Of a stretch of 64,000 bases of DNA, positions 34,212 through 46,692 are shown in pieces. Location of the stretch: the NCBI GenBank assembly GCA_021521415.1, contig JAIQDT010002830.1, forward strand, positions 248,001 to 312,000, given 5' to 3'. The DNA is from Bidens hawaiensis. Its lineage: Eukaryota > Streptophyta > Magnoliopsida > Asterales > Asteraceae. The number at the start of each line of letters is the position of its first letter. Position 1 is the first letter of the stretch. The position numbers were made by a program, and so were the translations under genes. Under the pieces are notes generated by a model. The model searched no databases, was not told where the DNA came from, and saw nothing but the letters and a program-made list of their open reading frames with translations.

Positions 34212-36242
34212 TGTCACACCTCGATCAAAGGCGGCTGAACATGCCGGGGCGTAACGTATTGATTGGGCAGTAGCTCAAAACACACTAATTAAAGCGACAA
34301 TAAATATTTAATTTACATCATATTTTTGTAAGTTGAATAAATCCCAAGGTAATCTAATTTCTTCAATCTTGAATAACGTAAATTACTTGTACTTGTAGCA
34401 TGTATAAAAATAGAGTTTGTCAACACGAATGTTGGTGAGAATACATAAGTTTTAGTTGAGATATATATAGATAAAAACCACAACTCATATGTTAATGTTG
34501 AGCATTACAAATCCTATTGAAATGTAAACAACTAAATAGATGTGGACCCGTACCTATTGATACAAAATCAATGTACTTGGGTAAATGTATGATCATACTA
34601 GATGATAATAGATGAGGATGAGATAACAACCACCAAACATAAAATAAACACTTAAACTCATAGAGCATAGTCATAGATATTGCAATCATCACACATAAAC
34701 GTATAACGAATTGTGTTTCAAATAGATGTAGAAATAAAACAATGAATAATATTGAATAAGGTATACATGCTATGAAAGATGAAAAAGGGGTATGTAAACT
34801 CACCTTAACAAGTGGAAATAAATGATGAGACAGCGGTAAGAAGTTAAGATAGAGTCCTCGTGATACGTCGACGAAATTTCCTAATTGTTAACGATAATCT
34901 TAACTAATTATAAATGAAATAATAACAAGTATTATGTCGGATTTGGGATTCGACCGGGTTTAAGGAAAATAAAAGTTGAAAATGAAGTATCATTAGATTA
35001 ACTATTATTATCATTATTATGATTATTATTATTATAATATTAGATAACTTTTACGTTTGGTTTACAAAAGTGAAAAAAAGTAATAATAACATATAAAATA
35101 CGACATATAACCTCAACATGAACATTTAGTTTCTTTTTCTTTATAAAATACTTATATCTAAGTATATATAATTTCTTAAGGAAAATAGTTAACAGTTTAA
35201 TAACGAACATCGGTCAAGTGTCTAAGCGTGATACCTTCCGGTTTGATTTTGAAAGGTAAATATAACGTAGATGATTAGAGATAGGTTTTATATAATTGTT
35301 TATAATCATAAGAAAAATTAATTTATTTGTCTATTATTAGAGTATGTAAATAAGGATAATAAAAATAATAAAGTAAGGGTGGTGGGACTCGAACCCGGGT
35401 CTACGACCGGTTCGGGTGCGCACCATACAAGCAGTAACCAGTTGAGCTAGACAAGTTGTTGGTCATAATCTGGTTCAACTTGTTTAAATAGTAATAAGCG
35501 ATTAATTCGTCATTAACATCTCTTTTAATTTAAAATGACAGGGGGCTTTCATTCCCCTTCTAATTCCTATCTATAAACACAAAACTCTCACCTGATTTGG
35601 TATCAAAATGATAGAGATCCGAGGACTAGGGTTTCCACGATGAACACGAGATCAAAAAGGGTGCTAGGCGACTTCTAGGTTAGAATTAAGTTAGGGGTTT
35701 GTTTCTTGGCTATGAGAGGATGATGTATGATTGTTTAATTGAGTATACAATGTGCTTTTATAGTGCAACCCAATCCAACACAGCCGCGGTTTGTTAGTGA
35801 GAATTATGGTAACAATTAGCTGTCAAATTTCAAATTAAGATGTCTATTGAACGCGTAGTTGACTAATTAACGAGTAAATATGATCAATTCCGTGATTTAG
35901 GGCTTATTTCTTGAACTAGAATTAAAGATCTGATAATAAATAAATAAATAAAAAAGAAAAGAAAGTTCGACAGGAAGGGAAAAACAAGAAGCAATTGTTT
36001 TGACCTAATTGCAAACAGGTACCTAGAGTTTAGGTTAATATTCAAAACGTTTAAATAAAATCATAATTAAAGGTTAAACTTGCATATAAACGATATTTCT
36101 GTAGTTTCGTTAACGAACAATATAATTTCAAGAGGCGTGTAATGACACTAATAGAATAGAGATAAAACAACACCGTCGGTTTTATTGAATAGAAAAATTA
36201 AACAAGTCGGGTTTTTGAGTCCGAAATTTGACGAATGTTACA
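34212..36242 (-). repeat. Element B 3' LTR (2,031 bp)
   Basis: Plus-strand start TGTCACACCTCGATC, end GACGAATGTTACA. It matches 39574-41696 but lacks a block of about 44 bp found at 39676-39722 and has other small indels. It contains a tRNA-like segment at 35384-35449. Confidence 0.92.
35384..35449 (-). other. tRNA-like segment (A and B box) inside LTR
   Basis: On the minus strand TAGCTCAACTGG (35438-35449) matches a pol III A box and GGTTCGAGTCCC (35384-35395) a B box, spaced as in tRNA genes or SINE heads. The flanks do not pair as an acceptor stem, so it is not a working tRNA. The partner LTR has the A box (about 40850-40861) but a damaged B box. Confidence 0.6.
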
Positions 36243-37375
36243 GTATTCACAACTTTTTAAAAATTTCGTCCCGAAATTATAGAAAACTATAACATAAAGA
36301 AATAAAGTAAGTGTCAAAAGATTTTATTATGTTTTTTTTATATAAAAAATAACGGAGATCTTAAAGTGACCCAAATCATGCTACAAAAGTAAATAATGAT
36401 AAGGACACTTTTATATAGGATGTACCAGCGACGTATCCACCATGCCCTTATCACATCGATATTTGTATCGTTATCCAAAATCATCCTAGGTTCTGAGTTA
36501 TGACACACAACCATATTCACCATGAGTTCCATGCGAGGATTTCGATAATTATGCATGCACTCATAATTATTTAGATCGTCGCATGATGCACATGGTTCGT
36601 CCCGTTGTGTGGGTTCGAAAACAATGTAAAAGAAAACTCTTTTTTTAATCAATAACTAAATGGAAATTGTTTGATCAAGAGTAATGAAACTAGGTAAATG
36701 CGTGAAATTTGATGTTCATAAATAACTCATAAGTGAACTTGGAAAAATATAACGAAGTTTTTGAAGTTAACCATCAAAAGTAATAACAATAAAGTGAAAT
36801 AAATAGATGGAGGAAATTTTGAAATTACATAACTATCTTACACATTTGGTGTATTGAAATATTTGAGGTGACAACAAAATTCATGAATAACTAAACACAT
36901 AAATAGGTCAACAAAACACGTGATTAAAGAATATAATACTATATGAGGCTTTGAATCAAAATTATAAAGTTAGATAAGATGAGAAAAGAGTATCGTGATA
37001 ATGTGGCGAGTTTGGAGGGTTTGGGTAGCCATGTATTAAAATATCGAAATAAAATTTGTACATGTGACTCCTATTAGATAACTATGTACAACACATGTTC
37101 ATAGTCCCAATTTCCAAAACGTTTGTAGGAAATCGGTCATAGGTAGTTTATGATACAAATACGGTATTATTAGATAACTATGCACATTACGATGCATATA
37201 GTCCCGGTAAATAACCGGTCATAGACCACTTAAATCATGATAATAAATTGTGTAACAATAAAATAGTGCAATAAGTGACAAAATAGGAATAAATGAGAAA
37301 TTGAATACCATTATAAATAGCCATAATTCTCATTCATAACAAAACTGGAGATTTAATGAAGTCAATACATTAGAT
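36243..37375 (-). other. Element B non-coding region before the 3' LTR
   Basis: The first 16 bases (minus strand AAAAAGTTGTGAATAC) form the polypurine tract, preceded by TTTCGGGACGAAATT. The rest has no recognisable pol. Two related segments with AGATAACTATG, CATAGTCCC and CCGGTCATAG recur at about 37073-37145 and 37163-37228. A 104-codon open frame (36652-36338) is not recognisable. Confidence 0.6.
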
Positions 37376-38822
37376 TTAAATGAAAAGAACTAAATAAAAG
37401 AAATGTCTTTTGCGTAGCATGTCTTCATAAAGGGTTAGGCTTAGACTTGGGAACCATTGATGTAACACGCATGTCCTTGAGCACCTTGAGAAGCTTGTTA
37501 ACTTGAGGTTGGTTGATTGGATTTGGTTTACTTGATTTGGTTGAATGGGTTGGGCTTGTATTGCTTGGTTGGGTTGAGCTGGATTGGTTGAAGTTGATTT
37601 ACCTGGGCTTGGTAAGCTTGATATTGAGTGGTTTGAGTTGGGTACGATTGAATTTGGTTCATGTGTGCAAGTATTGGGCATGCATTGCAATAATGGCTAG
37701 GGTCTCCACAGTTGTAACAAGCACTAATAGTTTAGGGTGATTGAGTAAACGGTTGAGCATAAGGTAAAGTTTAGGGTTGGGTAAAAGGTGAGGTAAATGG
37801 TTGCATCATGAGTTGGTGGCGTTCACGTCATGTGGTAAAGAGGTGACCAAATAGATCGTAATGGGTGCATTGACGACACTTGAGGTTAGGCGAATGGTGA
37901 AATTTACATGTATCACATAATGGGTGGGGTCCTGTGTAGGGCTTCTTGGTGGGTTGGGTTTGCGATTGGGCCATGAAATAGTTTTCGGAATTGGACTTTC
38001 TTTTATTGTTGCGGTAGTGGGGAGATTTGTTGTTGTTGTGCTTGAAGGATTAGGGTTTGGAAGATTCGGGCTTGGGTTCTTTTGTGGGCTCAGATGCGGG
38101 CTTCTTGGAACTCTTCCGTGTGAAGATCCCGGCCTTAACGTGGTTTTTGGTGAGGGTACCGGCTAAGGTGATGGCATCATGGAGGGTTTGAGGGTCACGA
38201 CTTAGGACGGAATCTCGGATTTGCATAAGCAAACCCGAGATGTACTTGTCGATTGAACGTTCAAGGGGAGTGACCAAGTGGGGGATGAGAAGGCTCAATT
38301 CATGCAAACAATCATTGTATATGGTGTCAATACCACTTTCTTGTTTCAAATTCCAAAACTCCTCTTCCAACTTCCGAAGCTCATTTTTCGGGCAGAACTT
38401 CTTGAGCATGAGTTTCTTGAGCTCATCCATGGCAAGGCATGGCAACCTCAGCGCCTAGTGTGCGCTTCTCACCGTTCCACCAATTGAGGGCATTTTTCTT
38501 GAGTATGCTAGAGGCGTAAGTGGTTTTCTTGTCTTCGGGACATTCATAGTGGAGGAACACGCTCTCCATTTCTTCAAACCATTGGAGGAGAATAGTAGCA
38601 CCATCGATACCAAAGTATTCGGGTGGGTTGGCACTCTTGAATTGTTTGATGGAGCAAGAAATTGGGTTCGAAGTTGTGGATGATGTAGGAGCATTCACAG
38701 TTTGGAGTTGAGAGATGATTGTTGGGAGGGCTTCCATGATTCCCTTAGCGATGCGGGGTGACATGCTACGGCCCGAGTTGTCGGTGCGACGTTTATGGTT
38801 GAGAAGGTGGGAAGAAGACATG
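37376..38822 (-). pseudogene. Element B gag
   Basis: The start is probably ATG at 38822 (MSSSHLLNHKRRTDNSGRSM). The core reads SANPPEYFGIDGATILLQWF, SILKKNALNWWNGEKRTLGA and EVAMPCHG up to 38423. A frameshift near 38435 leads to LAMDELKKLMLKKFCPKNEL, LIPHLVTPLERSIDKYISGL and AITLAGTLTKNHVKAGIFTR (38445-38050). A knuckle, CYNCGDPSHYCNACP, is near 37720-37680, then a Gln/Asn/Pro-rich tail. Only one shift and a few stops interrupt it. Compared with a complete chromovirus, everything after gag is missing. Confidence 0.85.
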
Positions 38823-39557
38823 CTACAATAATGACACGTGAAAAAAATATTATGTTTTGGAAAAAAAATTGAATAACTATGTGAAATTTCGAGTTTTGTC
38901 AAAATTCATGAGAATACAAAATAAAATTTTAAATAACCTTAACTTAGAGTATTATTGATGAAATTGATAATTTGAGAAAATATTCATTCTTAAAAATAAA
39001 AAAAAAATAAACAAAATCTCATCGTTGATTTAAGAGTGTGATCTTCACATGACCAAGTTGATACAATGAGGGTAGCAGATTCGGGTACGTTTGGTGTGAC
39101 ATGCTTTGGCTTAATAAGTTCCACACCCTCACCGAACACTCCAGGATGGCAACCAGGTCTCTCGGTTGATTGAGATTTATGCGCATTGCACTTCCTTAGG
39201 CTCGCAAGCCTTGGTGTCAAGGGTTCGGTGAACAAGTGTGTCCCTCTTACAATTTACTACATATCCGTCACCCGAATCATCCTCAAGGAGGGGAGAATAA
39301 AAATGGTGGGATTTCTTAAGGAATCTCCCGATTATATTATCCTATGGTTTTAAAAAAAATAATTTTGATGGCGAGGCATAGCCTCGGAATAAGTGCGATC
39401 TTTTGTGTACAAGAATAACATTAAATAATTAAATAATATTTAAGCTACTGCAATCAATAAAATTATTCAGGGTTCAAACACATAAAGGAATATCACGTAT
39501 GAGGACCCTAAGCATGCTACTAGTTCGTTGAATCTAACCACCTATCTTAAAGCCATC
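38823..39557 (-). other. Element B leader, no gene
   Basis: Untranslated sequence between primer site and gag, AT-rich, with the element-specific GAGGCTATGCCTC block near 39375. Nothing else recognised. Confidence 0.7.
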
Positions 39558-39570
39558 GGCTCTGATACCA
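39558..39570 (-). other. Element B primer binding site (Met tRNA)
   Basis: TGGTATCAGAGCC on the minus strand, three bases from the LTR edge at 39574. Confidence 0.92.
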
Positions 39571-39573
39571 ATC

Positions 39574-41696
39574 TGTCACACCCCGATCAAAGGCGACTGA
39601 ACATGCCGGGGCGTAACTATTGATTGGACAGTAACTCAAAAGACACTAATTAAAGCGACAATAAATATTTAATTTCATTAACATTAAACACGTACACAAA
39701 TTCAGTAATTATAACAATTACATCATATTTTTGTAAGTTGAATAATATCCTAAGGTAAACTAATTTCTTCAATTTTGAACAACGTAAGTTACTTGTACTT
39801 GTAGCATGTATAAAAATAGAGTTTTTCAGCACGAATAATGGTGAGAATACATAAGTTTTAGTTGAGATATATATAGATAAAAACCATAATTCATATGTTA
39901 ATGTTGAGCATTACAAATCCTATGAAAATGTAAACAACTAAATAGATGTGGACACATTCCTATTGATACAAAATCAATGTACTTGGGTAAATATATGATC
40001 ATACTAGATGAGGATGAGATAACAACCACCAAACATAAAATAAACACTTAAACACATAGAGCATAGTCATAGATATTGCAATCATCACACATAAACATAT
40101 AACGAATTGTGTTTGAAATAGATGTAGAAATAAAACAATGAATAAAATTGAATAAGGCATACATGCTACCTCCAAAATATGAAAGATAAAAACGGGGTAT
40201 GTAAACTCACCTTAACGAGTGGAAATAAATGATGAGACGACGGTAAGAAGTTAAGATAGAGTCCTCGTGATATGCCGACGAAATTTCCTAATTGTTAACG
40301 ATAATCTTAACTAATTATAAACGAAATAATAACACGGCTTATGTCGGATTTGGGATTCGACCGGGTTTTAAGGAAAATAAAATTCGAAAATGAAGTATCA
40401 TAGATTAACTATTATTATCATTATTATGATTATTATTATTATATTAAATAACTTTTACGTTTGGTTTACAGAAGTGAAAAAAAGTTATAATAACATATAA
40501 GATACGACATATGCTAACTTTGAGGTTATATGAACATTTAGTTTCATTTTCTCTATAAAATACATATATCTAAGTATATATAATTTTATAAGGAAAATAG
40601 TTAACAGTTTAATAATGAACATCGGTCAAGTTTCTAACCGTGATACCCCCCGGTTTAATTTTGAAAGGTAAAGATAACGTAGAAGATTAGAGATAGGTTT
40701 TATATTATTGTTTATAATCATAAGAAAAATTAATTTATTTGTCTATTATTAGAGTATGTAAATAAGGATAATAAAAATAATAAAGTAAGGGTGGTGGGAC
40801 ATGAACCCGGGTCTATGACCGGTTCGGGTCCGCACCATAGAAGCAGTAACCAGTTGAGCTAGACAAGTTGTTGGTCATAATCTGGTTCAAAATGTTTAAA
40901 TAGTAAAAAGCGATGAATTCCTCATTAACATGAACCCTAGAATTCGATTTGAATGCAAATGATCCATATATGGCCTCTGTTAATTTAAATTGATAGGGGG
41001 CTTTCATTCCTCTTCTAATTCCGATATATAAGCACAAAACTCTCACCTGATTTGGTATCGAAATGATAGAGATCCGAGGACTAGGGTTTCCGCGATGAAC
41101 ACGAGATCAAAAGGGGTGCTAGGCGACTTCTGGGTTAGAATTAAGTTAGGGGTTTGTTTCTTGGCTATGAGAGGATGATGTATGATTGTTTAATTGAGTT
41201 TACAATGTGCTTTTATAGTGCAACACAATCCAACACAGCCGCAGTTCGTTAGTGAGGATTATGGTAACAATTAGATGTCAAATTTCATATTAAGATTCCG
41301 ATTGAACGCGTAGTTGACCAATTAACGAGTAAATATGATCAATTCCGTGATTTAGGGCTTATTTCTTGAACTAGAATTAAAGATCTAATAATAAATAAAT
41401 AAAAAAAAATAAAAGAAAGTTCGACAAGAAGGGAAGAACAAGAAGCAATTGATTTGACCTAATTGCAAACAGGTCCTTAGAGTTTAGGCTAATATTCAAA
41501 AAGTGTAAATAAAATCATAATTAAAGGTTAAACTTGCACATAAACGATACTTCTGTAGTTTTGGTAACGAACAATATAATTTCAAGAGGCGTGTAATGAC
41601 ATTAATAAAATAGAGATAAAACAAAACCGCCGGTTTTATTGAATAGAAAAATTAAACGGGTCGGGTTTTTGAGTCTGAAAAATGACGAATGTTACA
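39574..41696 (-). repeat. Element B 5' LTR (2,123 bp)
   Basis: Plus-strand start TGTCACACCCCGATC, end GACGAATGTTACA. Partner of 34212-36242. It has an extra block near 40930-40985 that the partner lacks. Confidence 0.92.
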
Positions 41697-42625
41697 CAAG
41701 TAAATTGGTGGAGATAACTCTACCTTTTCCAACCGTTTTCATGAAGTTAGCCTCATTGTACCTCATCTTGTAACCCCCAAGACTCGTGGCATTCGGAAAA
41801 ACATTTGCGGTTTACCGACGATTTTCCATGATGCGGTGGTGAGTCGTGACCCTTTAACCATTTGTGAGGCTATGGACCTAGCTGCTTCCCTCACTGACGA
41901 TCAAGTTAAGGATGGAATCTTGTCTCGAAAGAATCTAAGCCTACCCCCGACAAGACCAAAACCAACTCATCCACTGATGCTAAAGCTGAACCCAAACCTG
42001 CTTTCAACAACAATCACCGCTACAACTAAAAAAACAACAACAAGCTTAAAGGAAATCATCAAAACTATGTTGTAAACCAACCCAATCACCAACCTCAACA
42101 AAAACAAAATTCCCCCGAACAAAAGAGCCTACACCGGACCTCACACGCTATGTGCTAAATGAAACTGTCATCACCTTGCTCAATCCTCGTGCTGACTGTG
42201 CACCCAATAACCTTGCTAATGTTTGCCATGCACCGCTTGGTATGCAAGCTATTCTACAACGGTCTACACCACCTGCTCCTAGACATGCCACTACCCCACA
42301 TGATCAACCTCGTGTTCCTACTACCCATGCTTGCTACCATTGTGGAGACCCTAACCAATTCCACAACATGTGCCCATTGCTTGCCCATGCTCAAAAAGCC
42401 CATGTAATGTTTGCACCATATTATGCCACCCATGCATCCCAAGCCCAAGTATACCTCGCACCTTACTATACTTCCCAATCCTATCAAGTGCAAACCTATC
42501 AACCTCAAGTTTATACACTGCAAGCCTATACTCCTCATGTGTCTCAACTTATGGCTCCTTCGTCTGCATCAACTCAAACCCCTTCATTGATACAAGTTGC
42601 TCAAACCCCAAGATTCTAATGGACG
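41697..42625 (+). pseudogene. Plus-strand chromovirus gag, 3' part
   Basis: It continues from 34211 after element B: FSNRFHEVSLIVPHLVTPKT, then VVSRDPLTICEAMDLAASLT and DDQVKDGILSRKN (41836 on). There is a frame break near 42075. Further on (42152-42619) is a CCHC knuckle CYHCGDPNQFHNMCP (about 42330-42375) followed by a Tyr/Gln/Ala-rich tail (SQAQVYLAPYYTSQSYQV). This part binds element RNA. Confidence 0.82.
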
Positions 42626-43990
42626 TGCTTTCATGATGAATGTGAATCAAGCTCAAAGCTCTAGCGAAGTGGTGGATGGTACGTTTCTGATTAATAATCA
42701 TTTTGCTTCAGTGTTATTTGATACGGGTGCCAATAAGAGTTTATTTCTTTGGATTTTGCGTATATTATTGATAAGCCTCGGGATAAGTTATCTAAGCCGT
42801 TTTAAGTATCCGATGAGAATTCTATTATTATTGACTCGGTAATTCGGGTTTGTGTCATAACTATTCATAAATTCAAGTTACGTATCGACCTTATTCCTAT
42901 GCAAATGGGTAGTTTCGACGTTATTGTTGGAATGGAATGGCTCACTCTGAATCGTGCTGAAGTCGTATGCTTCGAGAAATTTCTTCGTATACCTCTATAA
43001 ATCTAAGCTTAATATCATGTCGTGTTTTCAAGCTCAACTTTATTTGCGTAAGAAGTATGTTGCGTTCGCAGCTCTCGTGGTGGAGAAAGAGCATATCCTG
43101 ATTGTGCGTGGTTTTCTTGACGTTTTCCCCGATGACGTCTTTGGACTTCCTCCTGTTCGCCAATTCGAATTCCATATTGATCTTGTACCTGAAGCTAACC
43201 TCATTGCTAAAGCACCTTACCATCGTGCACCATCCAAAATGCAATAGCTTTCAAGCCTACTTCAAGAACTCTCAGACAAGGGTTTCATTCGCCCGATTTT
43301 TCCCCATGGGGTGCACCTGTTTTGTTTGTCAAGAAGAAAGATGGTTCGTTTCGCATGTGCATTGATTACCTTGAACCCAACAAACTTACCGTCAAGAACC
43401 GTTTTCCGTTTCCTCGCATTGATGATCTTTTCTAACAACGTCAAGCAGCCGCATGCTTATCGAATATCGATCTCTTTTCGGGTTATCATCAACTTCGCGT
43501 TAATGAAGATGGCATCCGAAGACCGAATTTTGTACTCGATATGGGCGTTACGAATTCCGTGTTATGCCTTTCGGGCTAACCAATGCACCCGCAGTTTTCA
43601 CGGATCTTATGAATCGCGTGTGAAAACCCTACTTGGACAAATTCGTAATTGTTTCATCAACGGTATCTTGATCTACTCGAATTCTGAAAATGAACACAAA
43701 GAGCACCTTCATGCCATTCTTGCCCTCCTTCGGAAGAAACAATTGTACACCAAGTTTTCTAAGTGCGAGTTTTAGTTTAAAGAAGTCCAGCTCTTGGTCC
43801 ATATTGTCAACGATAAAGGTATCCATGTCAATCCCGCAAAGATTGAAGCCATAAAAATTGGAAAACACCGACTTCTCCCACCAAAGTTCGGTCCTTTCTT
43901 GTTTTGGCGGGATATCACCGTCGTTGTCATCCCGGAAAAGCGAACATCGTGGCTGACACTCTAAATCGTAAGAAGCAAGTCAAATTTGTT
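42626..43990 (+). pseudogene. Plus-strand chromovirus protease and reverse transcriptase
   Basis: The protease segment has LFDTGANKSLF (about 42715-42750) and FDVIVGMEWL (42915-42950). RT segments follow: [64 protein letters not shown] and [20 protein letters not shown]. At least six frameshifts or stops separate them. The catalytic box that should carry two Asp reads FINGILIYS, with Asn-Gly coded at 43659-43664. After KVRSFLVLAGYHRR the sequence jumps to HPGKANIVADTLNRK, so most of the RT thumb and RNase H is deleted near 43915-43930. Confidence 0.85.
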
Positions 43991-45450
43991 CTTCTTACCC
44001 GCGTTCTCATCCAAAATGATATTGAAAAGCGTATTATCGACGCCCAGCACGAATCCGTCACCAAATGCAATATGTATGGGAGATGTCGAGTAGTGCCGAA
44101 CCTCAAATGGAAACCAAACCCAACGGTCTGCTTTATTTCCTTAACCGTTTATGGATTTTTGATCGTGACAATCTTCGCACATTTTTATGGACGAAGCTCA
44201 CAAGTCACGATATTCCATACATCCTGGTGCGGATAAAATGTACGATGATCTTGGTTCTTCAATTGGTGGCCCGGAATGAAGAAATACATCGCTCTTTATG
44301 TCTAGAAAGGTCTCACGTGCTCTAAAGTAAAAGCTGAACATCATCGACCCTTTGGTTTACTCTAGCGACCTCCCATTCCCGAGTGGAAGTGGGAAGGTAT
44401 TCCTATGGACTTTATTACTAAACTCCATTCGACTCGTAAGCGACATGATAGTATTTGGGTAATCATCGATCGTTTGACTAAATTTTCTCATTTCATACCA
44501 ATCAATGAAACGAATTCTGTTGATCACTTGGTGAGAATTTATGTGGAGAAGATTGTTTGTCAACATGGAACTCTGTTAACCATTATTTCCAATAGAGATG
44601 GTCGTTTTACTTCCCACTTCTGGAAATCTCTTCAATTGGCTTTGAGAACTCATTTGGATCTCGGTACTGCCTATCATCTTCAATTCGATGGTCAGTCCGA
44701 GCGTACGATTCAAACTCTAGAAGACATGCTTCGCTCTTGTGTCCTCGACTGTGGGGGGAAATTGGGATACTCATTTACCGCTCATCGAATTTTCGTATAA
44801 CAATAGTATTCAATCAAGCATTGGTATGGCACCTTTTCAATCCCTTTATGGTTGTAAATGTCATTCTCCGATTTGTTGGAACGAAGTTGGAGAATCATAA
44901 ATCACCGGTTCGAAATTAGTGCAAGAGACGACTGATCGTATTACTCAAATTCGTCAAAATCTTCTCGCCACTCGTAGCCCGCCAAAAGAATTATGCGGAT
45001 AAGAGAAGAAAACCTCTTGAGTTCAATGTTGGTGATAGAGTTCTGCTGAAAGCATCCCCGTGGAAGGGAGTGGTTAGATTTGGAAAGAAACGAAAGCTAG
45101 CTCCGCGATTTGTTGGTCCTTTTGAATTCTCAATAGATTTGGTCCTGTTGCTTATAGATTGAAATTCCATATCGAACTCTCCAAAGTTCACCCGGTGTTT
45201 CATGTATCGAACCTCAAGATATGTCTTGCCGAGGGTAATCTCCACATACCCCTCGATGAAGTTCGTATTGATGAGACAATGCATTTTGTTGAAAAACCCA
45301 TTGAGATCATGGACCACATGGACAAAGTCACCAAACAAAGCAGCATACCCTTGGTTAAAGTACGCTGGGATCCTAACAAGGCACACAGTTTACTTGGGAG
45401 TGTGAAGACCAGATGAAACTAAAGTATCCTCATCTTTTTCGTACAACTAA
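43991..45450 (+). pseudogene. Plus-strand chromovirus integrase and C-terminal region
   Basis: Linker CLTCSKVKAEHHRP (about 44300-44345), then integrase core with catalytic Asp in WEGIPMDFITKLH (44390-44420), Asp in SNRDGRFTSHFW (44587-44625) and Glu in [17 protein letters not shown] (44687-44737). The C-terminal part reads VGDRVLLKASPWKGVVRFGK, LAPRFVGPF, LSKVHPVFHVSNLKICL, VEKPIEIMD and IPLVKVRWDP. This is the order of a chromovirus end, where a chromodomain-like tail directs integration to heterochromatin. Frameshifts near 44345, 44755, 44890, 45130 and 45400 break it. All three catalytic acids are still coded. Confidence 0.87.
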
Positions 45451-45491
45451 TTCTCCAATTTCGGGACGAAATTCTCAAAATTGTGGGATAC
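45451..45491 (+). other. Plus-strand chromovirus polypurine tract and LTR junction
   Basis: TTTCGGGACGAAATTC then AAAATTGTGGGATAC, followed by TATAACA at 45492, where an LTR start TGTAACA would be expected with one G-to-A change. Confidence 0.65.
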
Positions 45492-45689
45492 TATAACAAT
45501 CTAAACTTTTCATTCATTGGTTTGATAGCCGTTACCCGGCCCGTTTCAATGTTCGGGTAATTTAATCAATAATATTAAACATTTATCGAGTTATTATTCT
45601 TATTCTTATTCTTATTCTTATTCTTATTCTTATTCTTATTCTTATTCTTATTCTTATTATTATTATTATTATTATTATTCTTCTTATTC

Positions 45690-45721
<32 letters not shown>

Positions 45722-46460
45722 GTTTATCATATTTATTTCATTACCTATTATAACTTTGAATTATATACAAAACCCACCCTAAATTTAGTTTTAACTCCTA
45801 TTATATCCATGTATGAAGTGTAGGGACTAAATTGCAAATTAAATTAAGTAATTTATACCATCTTCTATAACCAAACCCGTATCCACGTCCAAGTCTGTAT
45901 TCAGATCCAAACCCGTAACCCATTTAATTTCTTGTGCCTAAATTAATGTATGATAATTAAAATTGATTCACTAAATCGTTTACAATGCCTAAAACGAACT
46001 TACACTGATGAGTTAATTAGAGTATGAGATCAGAAATCGATTTTGTTGATCAAAATACGTCACCTTCATATAACAACATTTTATTATACTAGTTAGGGTT
46101 AATATTAATTCAGTTAAGCTAGTGAACACGTTCCTGCAAACCTCGCTAACGTAAATCCTATAGTAATTGCATTATATCAGCCTATTGTTAGCGTTTCTAG
46201 TTCGATTTTGAGCCGTACGTTGTTCAGTCAATTAGACCATCAATTCATAAATGTTCAAAGTAAATGTTATAGGCCTTTGTTATAGGCCTTTGATTCGTTT
46301 TTAATCCACTAACAATAACCCCATGACAATTCAGCCAAACAACAACCGTTTATGTTGATTGTTAATATTAGGGTTCATATGATTTGGGGATGGTCTGGGT
46401 TTGCGTATTTAAATTGTTGGTTCAAACTATTACCTAGTTAGACACAAACACTGTTGCTTG
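45492..46460 (+). repeat. Probable 5' part of the chromovirus 3' LTR, with hexamer microsatellite
   Basis: Starts TATAACAATC at the polypurine tract. It contains a (TTATTC)n tract passing into (TTA)n at 45591-45722. The rest is AT-rich with no gene. It may continue into the 1.4 kb repeat copy at 46461; no matching 5' LTR copy of this part was found in the window. Confidence 0.55.
45591..45722. repeat. (TTATTC)n / (TTA)n microsatellite
   Basis: About ten uninterrupted TTATTC hexamers followed by TTA triplets with one TTCTTATTC interruption. Confidence 0.97.
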
Positions 46461-46692
46461 GTGCATATGGTGTTGATCCATGTGGACGGCCGGAGGCGCG
46501 GGTTCGAGCCCTCGAGTCCGTTTATTTTGGGATTTTTTTTATTTTTATTTTAATTAATAAAACTTATTATAACTAATGTAAAATGGTAAATAAATATATT
46601 TTTGAGAAATTGGCACTTCTAGATTGACGGTTTTCATTTCTTTTTTATAAAACTATATATATATATATACATATATATATATAATATGTTTA

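Larger units (their letters stand above)
34212..41696 (-). mobile_element. Non-autonomous gypsy element B, gag only, 7.5 kb
   Basis: Minus strand: 5' LTR 39574-41696, primer site 39558-39570, leader, gag 38820-37380, a 1.1 kb non-coding stretch, 3' LTR 34212-36242. Flanks are CAAGC (34207-34211) and CAAGT (41697-41701), a target duplication with one C/T difference. No protease, RT or integrase is present. It lies inside gag of the plus-strand chromovirus, opposite in orientation. Confidence 0.88.

Noticed and set aside
35384..35457. Possible tRNA gene in the element B LTR
   Set aside because: A and B boxes are present but the ends do not form an acceptor stem, and the copy in the other LTR has a damaged B box. 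Kept only as a tRNA-like segment.
36338..36652. 104-codon frame with several Cys residues in element B
   Set aside because: No family recognised; located where pol is missing. Treated as chance.
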